From positions 62,001 through 126,000 of the forward strand of contig JALHQN010000015.1 of NCBI GenBank assembly GCA_022841915.1: 64,000 nucleotides of DNA, read 5' to 3'. This document shows positions 17,869-26,514 of this stretch, piece after piece. Position 1 is the first letter of the stretch. Each line of letters begins with the position of its first letter. Below the pieces are notes generated by a model, which was given only the letters and a program-made list of their open reading frames with translations, ran no database searches and had not been told where the DNA came from. The DNA is from Burkholderiales bacterium. GTDB taxonomy: Bacteria; Pseudomonadota; Gammaproteobacteria; Burkholderiales; WYBJ01. The position numbers and the translations under genes were made by a program.

Positions 17869-18663
17869 ATGGCTGAGCCAATGGGTTTCTTCACCGACAC
17901 CACGGTGTGCATCGGCTGCAAGGCATGCGAGGTCGCATGCAAGCAGTGGAACCAGTTGCCCTCGCCCGAGGGCGGTGCGAACACCATGAGCGGGGACAGT
18001 TACGACAACACGCGCAAGCTCGACGGCATCAACTGGCGGCACGTGAAGTTCGTCGAACAATTCAGCGAGGACAGGGTAGGGGGACGCTGGCTGCTGATGA
18101 GCGATGTCTGCAAGCACTGCGTGCGTGCGGGCTGTTTGGAGGTGTGCCCGACCAACGCCATCATTCGCACCGAGTTCGACACCGTGGTCATCCAGTCGGA
18201 CGTCTGCAATGGCTGCGGCGCGTGCGTGGCCGGATGCCCGTTCGGCGTGATCGACATCAATCCGGTCTCCAAGACCGCGCAGAAGTGCACGTTGTGCTAC
18301 GACCGCCTGCAAGCCGGCATGGAGCCTGCCTGCTCCAAGGCTTGCCCGACCGATTCGATCCAGTTCGGGCCGGTGCGCGAGTTGCGCGAGCGCGGCGCAA
18401 AGCGGGTGAGCCAGTTGAACGACGGCGGGGAGAGTCGGGCGTATCTCTACGGCGCCGATGAAAAGATGCTGGGCGGGCTCAACTCGTTCTTCCTGCTGGT
18501 GGACAAGCCCGAGGTCTACGGCCTGCCGCCGGATCCGAAGTTGCCGAGCAGAAACCTCGTGCCGGCATCGATGTTCTCCGCGCTGGGCGCCTTACTGGTC
18601 GCCTTGATCGGCGTCTTCAGCTTCAGGGAGCGCAGAAGCGGGGAAGGGGAGGATCGGCCATGA
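17869..18663 (+). CDS. fdxH: Formate dehydrogenase iron-sulfur (beta) subunit
   Basis: A 264-residue ferredoxin-like subunit with four Cys clusters: CIGCKACEVACKQ near residues 14-26, then CKHCVRAGCLEVCP, CNGCGACVAGCPFG and CTLCYDRLQAG...CSKACP, enough for four [4Fe-4S] centres. A single hydrophobic helix near the C-terminus (VPASMFSALGALLVALIG) anchors it in the inner membrane facing the periplasm. It carries electrons from the Sec subunit to the membrane subunit. The ATG at 17869 has AAGGAG upstream and matches the family start; an upstream in-frame GTG would add 13 unrelated residues. The stop overlaps the next start as ATGA, so the two are translationally coupled. Confidence 0.93.
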   Translation: MAEPMGFFTDTTVCIGCKACEVACKQWNQLPSPEGGANTMSGDSYDNTRKLDGINWRHVKFVEQFSEDRVGGRWLLMSDVCKHCVRAGCLEVCPTNAIIRTEFDTVVIQSDVCNGCGACVAGCPFGVIDINPVSKTAQKCTLCYDRLQAGMEPACSKACPTDSIQFGPVRELRERGAKRVSQLNDGGESRAYLYGADEKMLGGLNSFFLLVDKPEVYGLPPDPKLPSRNLVPASMFSALGALLVALIGVFSFRERRSGEGEDRP

Positions 18664-19565
18664 GCGAGATCGCATCGAGCACCTGGTTCACGACCGCGCC
18701 TCATTGGGGTTGGCTGATCGTTTTCTACTATCTCTTCGGCGGGCTCGCGGCCGGCTCCTATTTCATCGCCGCGTTGATCGACCTGATCGGTCGCCGCGAG
18801 GACAGACCCATCGCCCGGATGGGTTACTTCGTGGCGATCCCGTGCCTGATGGTGAGCGGGGTACTGCTGCTCGTCGATCTCTATCGTCCCGATCGTTTCT
18901 GGCATCTTTTTCTGCAGTCGAACACGATGCGCCCGATCTTCCAGTACTGGGCGCCCATGTCGATAGGCTCCTGGGGGATCATCGTCTTCAGCCTGTTCGC
19001 CCTTCTTTCGTTCCTCGCCGCGCTCGCGGAGTCGAGGCATCTCTCGTGGGGCTGGGCCGGGCACCTGCGGCCCCCGAGCATCGTTGGCCGGGTGATCGCG
19101 GTTCTGGGCATTCTGATGGCGATGTACGTGGCAGGATATGCCGGCGTGCTGCTTGCCGTAACGAATCGTCCGTTGTGGTCGGATACGCCGCTCCTGGGCA
19201 TGTTGCTCGGTGTCTCCGCGATGTCGATCTCGGCATCGCTGTTGTTGCTGATCGCGCGCTGGCGCGGATTGAAGTTTCCGGGCGTGCGTTCGCTGGATCG
19301 CTTCGACAGCTGGGTGATCGGGCTCACGTTGCTCGTGCTTGTCGCCGTGATCGTGTCGCTGGGCAGCGTGGCGCGCGTCTGGCTGAGTCTCTGGGGCGCA
19401 TTGCTGCTGGTGGCGGTGCTGGTCGGGATGATCGTGCCGCTCTTCATGCGCTGGCGTTCCGCGCGCAGTGCGCAGACCAGCGCGCTCGCTGCGGTCATGG
19501 TGCTGATCGGGGGATTCATTCTGCGTACGGTCATCGTGTTTACGCAACAGGGGATACAGCCATGA
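18660..19565 (+). CDS. NrfD/PsrC-type membrane anchor of formate dehydrogenase
   Basis: A 301-residue polytopic protein with about eight hydrophobic segments. The first loop WGWLIVFYYLFGGLAAGSYF and RPDRFWHLFLQSNTM are NrfD/PsrC (polysulfide reductase NrfD) features. In E. coli the equivalent position is held by the di-haem cytochrome b FdnI; NrfD-type anchors bind no haem and pass electrons directly from the Fe-S subunit to the quinone pool. It overlaps the preceding gene by ATGA and the following lipoprotein gene also by ATGA (19562-19565), so all are tightly coupled. Confidence 0.88.
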   Translation: MSEIASSTWFTTAPHWGWLIVFYYLFGGLAAGSYFIAALIDLIGRREDRPIARMGYFVAIPCLMVSGVLLLVDLYRPDRFWHLFLQSNTMRPIFQYWAPMSIGSWGIIVFSLFALLSFLAALAESRHLSWGWAGHLRPPSIVGRVIAVLGILMAMYVAGYAGVLLAVTNRPLWSDTPLLGMLLGVSAMSISASLLLLIARWRGLKFPGVRSLDRFDSWVIGLTLLVLVAVIVSLGSVARVWLSLWGALLLVAVLVGMIVPLFMRWRSARSAQTSALAAVMVLIGGFILRTVIVFTQQGIQP

Positions 19566-19786
19566 GGAGCGTGTGCCTTGCATCGGTCGCAATCGTGCTC
19601 GCGGCCTGCACCAGTCCGGAGTCCACGCGCACGAGGGGCGGCGGTCCCGGGGCCGATATCGGCAATCGGGGGAGCGAAGTGATGATGCACGAGGGCTCGA
19701 AGCCCTTTCACGGCACGCCGGTCAAGCAGCCTGCGCAGCCTCCCCCGCTCGACTCGGCGAGCCAAGCCGATCGACTGAGTCGGTGA
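19562..19786 (+). CDS. Small lipoprotein in the formate dehydrogenase operon
   Basis: A 74-residue product that starts at an ATGA overlap with the NrfD gene. The N-terminus (MRSVCLASVAIVLAAC) is a short signal peptide with a clear lipobox VLAAC, so Cys16 should be lipidated. The mature part is hydrophilic, Gly- and Pro-rich (GGGPGADIGNRG, PAQPPP) and has no recognisable domain. Its coupling suggests a role in assembly or stability of the periplasmic dehydrogenase. It is easy to miss because it is short and covered by longer spurious frames. Confidence 0.7.
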   Translation: MRSVCLASVAIVLAACTSPESTRTRGGGPGADIGNRGSEVMMHEGSKPFHGTPVKQPAQPPPLDSASQADRLSR

Positions 19787-19788
19787 GC

Positions 19789-20637
19789 ATGGCCATGACC
19801 GGACTATCCGAACTGAGGTCGAGGCACCCCGAGTGGGCGCCCTGGTTGAGCGTGGTCGACGTGGCGCTGTGCGAGATCCGCAATCCGGCGTGGCAGGAAG
19901 GCATGCCGAGTGTGTCGCAGAGCGCGCGCTCCGCGACACGCGCATCGTCAACCTCGCGGTTATCGTGCTGTGATGTGCCACCGAACCCGACGCACCTGCA
20001 GCCTTTCCTCGACAGGCTCGTTCGCGCAGCGCTGGCCGCCCGAACACCGAGTCTGGGCGCGTTGCAGCACGCTCGTTACGATGCGCGCGCCAGCATGTCT
20101 ATATTCATGGCTGCACTCCAAGGCGACGACGAGCGCCTGGACGCGCTGGCTAGCCAGATCGGGACCGAGCCCGCGCCTCTGCGGGCCGTTGCGTCACTGC
20201 TGCCGCTGCCGTGGCTCCAGGCGTTTCGGCGCGAACAAGCGGGAAGGATTTCGCAAGCATGGTCGGCGGGCTATTGTCCGTGCTGCGGTTCGTGGCCGGC
20301 GCTCGCCAAGATCTGCGGGATAGAGCGGATCCGCTACCTCGGTTGCGGCCGCTGCGGCCACTGCTGGGAAGCCGAGGGACTCAAATGTCCCTATTGCGGC
20401 ATGCGAGATCACGAGCAGCTGGGCATGCTGCTGCCCGAGGGCCGTGCGGAGCAAAGCGCCATCGAGGTGTGCAAAGCCTGCGAGGGCTATGTCAAAGCGC
20501 TCAGAACGCTCGGTCCCGGCGAGCCCGAAGATGCGCTGATTGCCGATCTGTTTAGTGTGGAGCTGGATCTGGCCGCCACGGCGCGCGGTTACCACCGGCC
20601 GTCGGGGGTGGGCTGCCGCATGGGCTGGGAGAGCTGA
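19789..20637 (+). CDS. fdhE: Formate dehydrogenase accessory protein FdhE
   Basis: A 282-residue cytoplasmic protein required for making active formate dehydrogenase. The C-terminal half carries the FdhE zinc-ribbon pairs: CPCC (near 161), CGRCGHC, CPYCG and CKAC, with GYCPCCGSWPALA typical of the family. The N-terminal part (HPEWAPWL, then NPAWQEGMP) also fits, but residues about 42-65 are an odd Ser/Arg/Cys-rich stretch. That stretch may hide two compensating frameshifts. The start could be 19789 or 19795; neither has a strong SD, but translation probably continues from the lipoprotein gene whose stop is 2 bases before 19789. Confidence 0.85.
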   Translation: MAMTGLSELRSRHPEWAPWLSVVDVALCEIRNPAWQEGMPSVSQSARSATRASSTSRLSCCDVPPNPTHLQPFLDRLVRAALAARTPSLGALQHARYDARASMSIFMAALQGDDERLDALASQIGTEPAPLRAVASLLPLPWLQAFRREQAGRISQAWSAGYCPCCGSWPALAKICGIERIRYLGCGRCGHCWEAEGLKCPYCGMRDHEQLGMLLPEGRAEQSAIEVCKACEGYVKALRTLGPGEPEDALIADLFSVELDLAATARGYHRPSGVGCRMGWES

Positions 20638-20641
20638 ATTG

Positions 20642-21034
20642 GTGCTGTCGTCCTCGCCGAACAGTCATGAAGCATTGTTTCGTCCGGCGCGTGTCTGCAA
20701 GGCTCTGCTCGCCGCACTCGAGGCGTCTCAGGGTCGACGGCGCATGCGCAAGCGCGATCAGACCCCGGATGCGTTCGGTCTCGACATAAAAAGGCGTATG
20801 CTCGAAGATGTCGTGCGCACAGACCCGGATTCCGATGCATTCGAGCTATGGTTGTTGCAATACACGCAAGCATGGGAACGCGCAGGCGACCCTTCGAGCG
20901 GCGCGGCTGTGGCAATGGCGCGGGCAATCTTCGACGAGTGGCGTCTTGCCCATGCCATGCGCGACTTCGCCTTGTGGCTGGAGATGGGGGCGCCCAGCCA
21001 GGATGCTGGCGAGGGGGCGCCTCGGCGCGACTGA
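20642..21034 (+). CDS. Small conserved-looking protein downstream of fdhE, function unknown
   Basis: A 130-residue product from the GTG at 20642, 4 bases after the fdhE stop and preceded by GAGAG; a shorter version could start at ATG 20744. The core reads CKALLAALEASQGRRRM, then RKRDQTPDAFGLDIKRRM and EDVVRTDPDSDAFELWLL, a regular helical, Arg- and Asp-rich pattern that looks evolutionarily constrained. No transmembrane helix or metal motif. Its place after fdhE suggests a formate dehydrogenase-related role, but I do not recognise the family. Confidence 0.6.
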   Translation: MLSSSPNSHEALFRPARVCKALLAALEASQGRRRMRKRDQTPDAFGLDIKRRMLEDVVRTDPDSDAFELWLLQYTQAWERAGDPSSGAAVAMARAIFDEWRLAHAMRDFALWLEMGAPSQDAGEGAPRRD

Positions 21035-21085
21035 TACGCGCGTCGCATGCTCGCACCGCCCTCGTTGATTAGCGGAGCGACTGGC

Positions 21086-22423
21086 ATGCGAAGGCTACTT
21101 GCAATCATTTTGCTGCTCATGGTCGGCGCCGGTACGGCGCAGGATAAGCGCGACGTCGTTTACGTTGCTCAGATCGAAGGCATGATCGATCTCGGTCTGG
21201 CTCCGTACGTGAAACGCGTGATCAACGAAGCCACTTCTGCAGGCGCGGTGGCGGTGGTGCTCGAGATCAATACCTTCGGCGGGCGCGTCGACGGCGCGGT
21301 GCAGATCCGAGACGCGCTTCTCGCTGCACAAATCCGCACCGTCGCGTACGTCAATCCACGCGCCATCTCGGCGGGAGCGCTGATCAGCCTGGCAGCGGAA
21401 AAAATCGTCATGGCTGGCGGCGGCACGATCGGCGCCGCCGCGCCCGTGGAGGCGGGACAGCCCGGTGAAGGGGCTAAGGCATCCTCCGAAAAGACGGTGT
21501 CCTATGTGCGCAAGGAGTTTCGAGCGACGGCCGAGAGCCGCGGACGTCCGCCGCTCATTGCCGAGGCGATGGTGGATGCCGACGTCGAGATTCCGAAAGT
21601 GATCGAGAAGGGCAAGCTGCTGACGCTCACGACCGACGAAGCCATCGCGCTCAAGATCGCCGATCTGCGGGCGCCCACGCTGGAAGACGCCTTGAAGCAA
21701 CTCGGCTATGACGGTGCGGAGATTCGCCGCCCGAGCCTGAACTGGGCCGAGCACTTGGTGCGCTGGCTCACCCATCCGGTGGTGAGCTCCCTACTCTTGA
21801 CCATCGCCATGGTCGGGATCATCGTGGAGCTGCGTACGCCGGGATTCGGTATTCCGGGGGGGCTGGGCGTTCTCAGCCTCGGACTGTTCTTCTGGGGACA
21901 CTGGCTGGTCGCACTCGCGGGCTGGGAGGAGCTCCTGCTGGTGGCGTTCGGTATCGTATTGCTCGGACTGGAGGTGTTCGTCATCCCGGGTTTCGGGGTG
22001 GTGGGCGCATTGGGCGTGGCGGCGCTGCTCGCCGGGCTGGTATTCAGTCTGTTCGGCTCGGGCAGCAGTCCGCAGTTCATCCTTTACGCGGCGACCCGGG
22101 TGAGTGCCGCTCTCCTGGCTGCGATCCTGCTGAGCTTGTTTCTGCTGCGCTTTCTGCCTAGGTTGCCGTTCGGTCGCAGCCTCGTTCTGCGGACAGAACT
22201 CGACACGGCGGATGGCTACGAGTCGGCCCCCGACAGCGACCATGCCCTGCTGGGCAAGCGCGGCCGTACATTGTCCGCACTGCGGCCGGCCGGCATCGCC
22301 GAGATCGACGGCGAGCGTGTCGATGTCGTGTCGTTGGGCGACATGATCGACGCCGGCACATCGATCCAGGTGCTACGGGTCGACGGCAACCGAGTCGTCG
22401 TCAAAGCGGTTTCGAATCCATAA
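21086..22423 (+). CDS. NfeD-type membrane serine protease (ClpP-class, STOPP family)
   Basis: A 445-residue long-form NfeD. After a short signal sequence ([16 protein letters not shown]) comes a ClpP-like protease domain (about 24-220) with [11 protein letters not shown], the nucleophile Ser95 in PRAISAGA and a candidate general base Lys136; in the archaeal relative PH1510 the dyad is Ser97/Lys138, nearly the same spacing. Then follow about five membrane helices (240-370) and a C-terminal OB-fold-like NfeD domain (about 385-445, [14 protein letters not shown]). Such proteases work with flotillin/stomatin partners in membrane quality control. The flotillin-like gene follows 25 bases later. Confidence 0.9.
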   Translation: MRRLLAIILLLMVGAGTAQDKRDVVYVAQIEGMIDLGLAPYVKRVINEATSAGAVAVVLEINTFGGRVDGAVQIRDALLAAQIRTVAYVNPRAISAGALISLAAEKIVMAGGGTIGAAAPVEAGQPGEGAKASSEKTVSYVRKEFRATAESRGRPPLIAEAMVDADVEIPKVIEKGKLLTLTTDEAIALKIADLRAPTLEDALKQLGYDGAEIRRPSLNWAEHLVRWLTHPVVSSLLLTIAMVGIIVELRTPGFGIPGGLGVLSLGLFFWGHWLVALAGWEELLLVAFGIVLLGLEVFVIPGFGVVGALGVAALLAGLVFSLFGSGSSPQFILYAATRVSAALLAAILLSLFLLRFLPRLPFGRSLVLRTELDTADGYESAPDSDHALLGKRGRTLSALRPAGIAEIDGERVDVVSLGDMIDAGTSIQVLRVDGNRVVVKAVSNP

Positions 22424-22448
22424 CGCAACAACAATCCGAGGAATCGAT

Positions 22449-23429
22449 ATGACAGGAATAGAAACTGGCTTCACCGGTGCATTGGGCCTGATCGTACTGG
22501 TCATCATAGGACTGGCGTTCGTGCTCTACCTGGTGCCCGTTCCACTGTGGATCGCCGCCTGGGCGTCCGGCGCCTATGTGGGCCTCTTTACCTTGATCGG
22601 CATGCGTCTGCGTCGAGTTCCCCCGGGCACCGTGATCACGGCGCGAATCAGCGCCGTCAAGGCTGGCATCGATATATCGCTCAACGATCTCGAGGCTCAT
22701 TTTCTCGCGGGTGGCAATGTGGTCCGTGTCGTGAACGCGATGATCTCCGCCGACAAGGCCAATATTCCGCTGCCCTTCAAGCGGGCGGCAGCCATCGATC
22801 TGGCCGGCCGCAATGTCCTCGAAGCGGTGCAGATGTCGGTGCTGCCGAAAGTGATCGAGACACCCAAGATCGCAGCCGTTGCGAAGGACGGCATTCAGCT
22901 CATCGTGGTGTCGCGGGTCACGGTCCGAACCAATATCGATCGGCTGGTGGGCGGCGCGGGTGAGGAGACCATCATCGCTCGTGTGGGCGAGGGGATGGTG
23001 AGCACCATCGGCTCGGCCAGCAACCACAAGAGCGTGCTGGAGAACCCGGATCACATCTCCAAGCACATTCTGAGCAAGGGCCTGGATGCCGGCACGGCGT
23101 ATGAAATTCTCTCGATCGACATCGCCGACGTGGACGTGGGCGAAAACATCGGCGCGAAGCTGCAGATCGATCAGGCCAATGCGGACAAGCAGATCGCGCA
23201 AGCCAAGGCTGAGGAACGCCGTGCGATGGCGGTGGCTGCCGAGCAGGAGATGCGTGCTCGCGTGGTCGAGGCCGAAGCCGAAGTGCCGCGGGCCATGGCA
23301 GAAGCCTTCCGCAAGGGCAATCTCGGCATCATGGACTACTATCGGATGAGGAATATGCAGGCCGATACCGAGATGCGCGACAAGATCGCCGGCGGGGATG
23401 ACGGCAGCCAGCCGCCGACGCGTTCCTAG
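22449..23429 (+). CDS. floA: Flotillin-like protein FloA
   Basis: A 326-residue membrane-associated SPFH-type protein of the FloA/YqfA (UPF0365) family. Two short hydrophobic segments at about 12-50 insert in the membrane. The following region ([20 protein letters not shown]) and the [17 protein letters not shown] segment are family-specific. An Ala/Glu-rich coiled coil ([19 protein letters not shown]) drives oligomerisation. FloA organises functional membrane microdomains. Cotranscription with NfeD is the standard arrangement. Confidence 0.92.
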   Translation: MTGIETGFTGALGLIVLVIIGLAFVLYLVPVPLWIAAWASGAYVGLFTLIGMRLRRVPPGTVITARISAVKAGIDISLNDLEAHFLAGGNVVRVVNAMISADKANIPLPFKRAAAIDLAGRNVLEAVQMSVLPKVIETPKIAAVAKDGIQLIVVSRVTVRTNIDRLVGGAGEETIIARVGEGMVSTIGSASNHKSVLENPDHISKHILSKGLDAGTAYEILSIDIADVDVGENIGAKLQIDQANADKQIAQAKAEERRAMAVAAEQEMRARVVEAEAEVPRAMAEAFRKGNLGIMDYYRMRNMQADTEMRDKIAGGDDGSQPPTRS

Positions 23430-23437
23430 GAGCGATC

Positions 23438-23848
23438 ATGCCGACCTTCTCGACCGATCTTCTCGTCTATGGCGCCATCGCCGTGGCGTTCATGGTGTTC
23501 AATTACATCGTGCAGAAGCTCTCCGAGAGGGCTCGCGCCGAGCAGGAACTGGAGCCTGCAGTCGAGCCCGTGGACGAATCGGCGACCGATGCGCTGAGCG
23601 ACCTAGAGTGGGGCCGGGCGCCGGAGACACTGCGCCCGGAGTATTTGGCGTTCGATACAGCGCGTGGCCCCAGCGTTCGCGCCTCGGTGCCGGACGGGGT
23701 GCACGATTCGATCCACGCGCTGTACCGTCCTCCGCATCCGGTACGTGAGCGACTGCGCGACGCCTCGGAATTGAGGCAGGCCATGGTGCTGATGGCCGTG
23801 CTCGGGCCATGCCGCGCCCACCAGGAGCCCGGCGCCGACGGCCGCTAG
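23438..23848 (+). CDS. Small single-TM protein, third gene of the NfeD-FloA operon
   Basis: A 136-residue protein starting 8 bases after the floA stop. One N-terminal transmembrane helix (LLVYGAIAVAFMVFNYIV, about 7-24) is followed by an acidic Glu-rich linker and a polar domain with no recognised motif. In Bacillus the third gene of the corresponding operon (yqfB) is also small and uncharacterised, but I cannot claim homology. Confidence 0.6.
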   Translation: MPTFSTDLLVYGAIAVAFMVFNYIVQKLSERARAEQELEPAVEPVDESATDALSDLEWGRAPETLRPEYLAFDTARGPSVRASVPDGVHDSIHALYRPPHPVRERLRDASELRQAMVLMAVLGPCRAHQEPGADGR

Positions 23849-23982
23849 GGGCAGGTGGCTGGCCTGCAGGCGAGGGTGGGCGGAATCGGCCGCGAACCAC
23901 GCGTCGCCTGCGGGGGGCTCGGCCGACAGCGTACGAGTAAGCTGGTAGCATCGCCGCATTCAGCGGACCGAAGGAGAACGCC

Positions 23983-24705
23983 ATGATCGAATTGCACTCG
24001 TCACCGACACCGAACGGCCAGAAGGTCATGATCATGCTCGAGGAGACCGGCCTCGAGTGGAAGCACTTCGACGTCAACATCCGCCTCGGCGAACAGTTCC
24101 GGCCCGAGTTCCTGCGGCTGAGCCCGAACAACCGGATTCCAGCCATTCTCGATACCGACGGGCCGGGCGGGGCACCGTACTCGATGATGGAGTCGGGCGC
24201 GATCCTGTTCTATCTGGGAGAGAAGACGGGCAAGTTCCTGCCACAGGACGCACGCAAGCGTTACGACGCGATGCAGTGGTTGATGTTCCAGATGGCGGGC
24301 GTCGGGCCGATGTTCGGCCAAGCCAACCACTTCAACAACTACGCCAAGGAAAGCATCCAGTACGCGAAGGACCGCTACAACAACGAGTCGATCCGACTCT
24401 ATCGCGTCCTGGACAATCAGTTGGCGAAGAACCCCTGGGTCGCCGGCGACGAGTACACGATCGCCGACATGGCGATCTACCCGTGGACCAAGGGCCACAA
24501 GGATCGCGGTGTCGACGAGGCGGGCTATCCCGGCTTCATGCGCTGGTTCAAGGCCATGGAGGCGCGGCCCGCGGTGCAGCGCAACAACAAGCTCGCCGAC
24601 GAGATCCGGGCTCGCATGGCCAAGGCAGCCGAGGGCAAAGCCCCGATCGACATGTTCAACACCCAGGACAACGCGCAGCGGCTATCCCGCGCGACCGGTC
24701 ATTGA
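23983..24705 (+). CDS. Glutathione S-transferase, YfcG/YghU-like
   Basis: A 240-residue GST. The N-terminal thioredoxin-like domain has SSPTPNGQKVMIMLEE, matching the Thr-Pro-Asn active-site segment of Nu-class YfcG/YghU enzymes, and NNRIPAILDTDGP with the cis-Pro. MMESGAILFYLGEKTG supplies the glutathione gamma-glutamyl contact. The C-terminal helical domain has the FNNYAKESIQYAKDRY and IADMAIYPW features. These enzymes reduce disulfide bonds using glutathione. It has an SD (AAGGAG) and stands alone. Confidence 0.9.
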   Translation: MIELHSSPTPNGQKVMIMLEETGLEWKHFDVNIRLGEQFRPEFLRLSPNNRIPAILDTDGPGGAPYSMMESGAILFYLGEKTGKFLPQDARKRYDAMQWLMFQMAGVGPMFGQANHFNNYAKESIQYAKDRYNNESIRLYRVLDNQLAKNPWVAGDEYTIADMAIYPWTKGHKDRGVDEAGYPGFMRWFKAMEARPAVQRNNKLADEIRARMAKAAEGKAPIDMFNTQDNAQRLSRATGH

Positions 24706-24861
24706 GCGGGGATCGTCGCTAGCGCCCCTTTCGGCAGCGAGCGGTACGTTACCAGGCCGCCGCTGTTCGGCCACGAGATGCTCGTGTGCCTGGCGGACGT
24801 TTTCGCGTCGAGGTTCGTTCGACGAGCCATGACGCGACCATTCTGATTCGGGAGGTACGAG

Positions 24862-26514
24862 TTGCACGGCGTCTTCGGGGAATTCGCCCTGCTGCTGGTG
24901 ATTTCCGCCGCAGCAGGCGCGTTGTCGATCTGGCTGCGCCAGCCGATATTGATCGCCTACATCGTCGTCGGCATCGTCACCGGACCGGCCGTGCTGGGAC
25001 TGGTGGAGGCCAAGGACCAGATCGATCTGTTGGCCGAGGTAGGCGTTGCAGTCCTGCTTTTCGTCGTGGGATTGAAGCTCGACGTCCAGCACTTGCGCCA
25101 CATCGGACCGGTGGCGCTGGCCACGGGGCTGGGTCAGCTGACCTTCACCATCGTGATCGGATTCCTTCTGATCCTGCTGATGGGCAAGACCGTGATGGAG
25201 GCGCTCTATGTCGCCGTCGCGCTCACGTTTTCCAGCACCATCATCATCGTCAAGCTCCTCACCGACAAGCGCGAACTCGACTCCTTGCACGGGCGCATCG
25301 CTGTGGGTTTCCTGATCGTGCAGGATTTTGCCGTCGTCATCGCGATGATGGCGATGAGCGCCCTGCGCGGGGCTGATGGCGCCGGCGCGGTGGAGGTGGC
25401 CGGTTCCCTTGCGGCTCGTGTGGGCGCGGCCATCGTCCTGACCTACGTGTTCATGCGCCATATCCTGCCGAAGGTGGTCGCCATGATGGCGCGTTCGCAG
25501 GAACTGCTGCTCATCTTCGCGATCGCCTGGGGGACGGGGCTTGCCGCCCTGGGCGAATGGGCGGGATTCTCCAAGGAGGCCGGCGCATTCCTGGCAGGCT
25601 TCACGCTGGCGTCCACACAGTATCGCGATGCGATCAACGCGCGGCTCACGGGAATCCGCGACTTCCTGCTGCTGTTCTTTTTCGTCGACCTCGGTGCGAA
25701 GCTCGATTTCTCGACGCTGCAAGGTGAGTTGTGGCCGGCCGCAGTGCTGTCGCTGTTCGTGCTGATCGGCAATCCTCTGGTGGTGATGGCCATCATGGGC
25801 TACATGGGCTACCGCAAGCGCACCGGCTTCCTGGCTGGTCTGACGGTGGCGCAGATCAGTGAATTCTCGATCGTGTTCGTCGCCATGGGCATCTCCCTGG
25901 GGCACATCGGCGTCGAGGCCCTGGGTCTTACGACGTTGGTGGGCTTGGTCACGATTGCGCTATCGACGTACATGATCCTGTATTCGCATCCGTTGTACGA
26001 GCGTCTTGCGCCATGGATGGGGCTGTTCGAACGCAAGCGTCCGCATCGGGAACTGGCAGTCAGCCGCGAGCATCAAGACTCCGCCTTGCCCAATGTGATC
26101 GTGTTCGGGCTGGGGCGCTACGGCAGTCGGCTGATGGCGGGCTTGAGCGAGGCCGGCCTGCGGGTGCTCGGCGTGGACTTCGATCCCGAGGTGTGTCGTG
26201 CCCTGCGTCGCAAGGGGCAGTCGGTGCGCTTCGGCGACAGCACGGAAAGCGACTTCGTGGGCAGTCTGCCGATCGCCGGCGCTGCATGGGTGATCGTGAC
26301 GATTCCCGATCTCGCCTCCAATCGTGCCTTGCTGCAAGCCTTGCAAGAGAATCACTATCGCGGGCAGATCGCCGTCGTGGCCCGCGACGAAGGCGAGAGC
26401 GCGGCGCTGCGCAACCTCGGCGTACCGACGGTGATCGATACCCTGAGCAATGCGGTCGACCACACCGTAGAGGTCTTGACCAAGCTGATCCATCGCGAGG
26501 AGAAGAAGGAGTGA
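24862..26514 (+). CDS. CPA2 cation:proton antiporter with TrkA-N domain (KefB/YbaL type)
   Basis: A 550-residue protein. About 12-13 membrane helices (1-380) form the Na+/H+-exchanger domain; the segment LIVQDFAVV carries the conserved Asp of the ion pathway, and GFSKEAGAFLAGF is another CPA2 feature. A Rossmann RCK/TrkA-N domain follows (IVFGLGRYGSRL near 413, then VDFDPEV), which binds nucleotide and gates transport. The start is TTG at 24862: GGAGGT is 5-6 bases upstream, there is no competing ATG before the first helix, and the first residues LHGVFGEFALLL suit the family. Its stop overlaps the start of a universal stress protein (GTGA). Confidence 0.9.
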   Translation: MHGVFGEFALLLVISAAAGALSIWLRQPILIAYIVVGIVTGPAVLGLVEAKDQIDLLAEVGVAVLLFVVGLKLDVQHLRHIGPVALATGLGQLTFTIVIGFLLILLMGKTVMEALYVAVALTFSSTIIIVKLLTDKRELDSLHGRIAVGFLIVQDFAVVIAMMAMSALRGADGAGAVEVAGSLAARVGAAIVLTYVFMRHILPKVVAMMARSQELLLIFAIAWGTGLAALGEWAGFSKEAGAFLAGFTLASTQYRDAINARLTGIRDFLLLFFFVDLGAKLDFSTLQGELWPAAVLSLFVLIGNPLVVMAIMGYMGYRKRTGFLAGLTVAQISEFSIVFVAMGISLGHIGVEALGLTTLVGLVTIALSTYMILYSHPLYERLAPWMGLFERKRPHRELAVSREHQDSALPNVIVFGLGRYGSRLMAGLSEAGLRVLGVDFDPEVCRALRRKGQSVRFGDSTESDFVGSLPIAGAAWVIVTIPDLASNRALLQALQENHYRGQIAVVARDEGESAALRNLGVPTVIDTLSNAVDHTVEVLTKLIHREEKKE

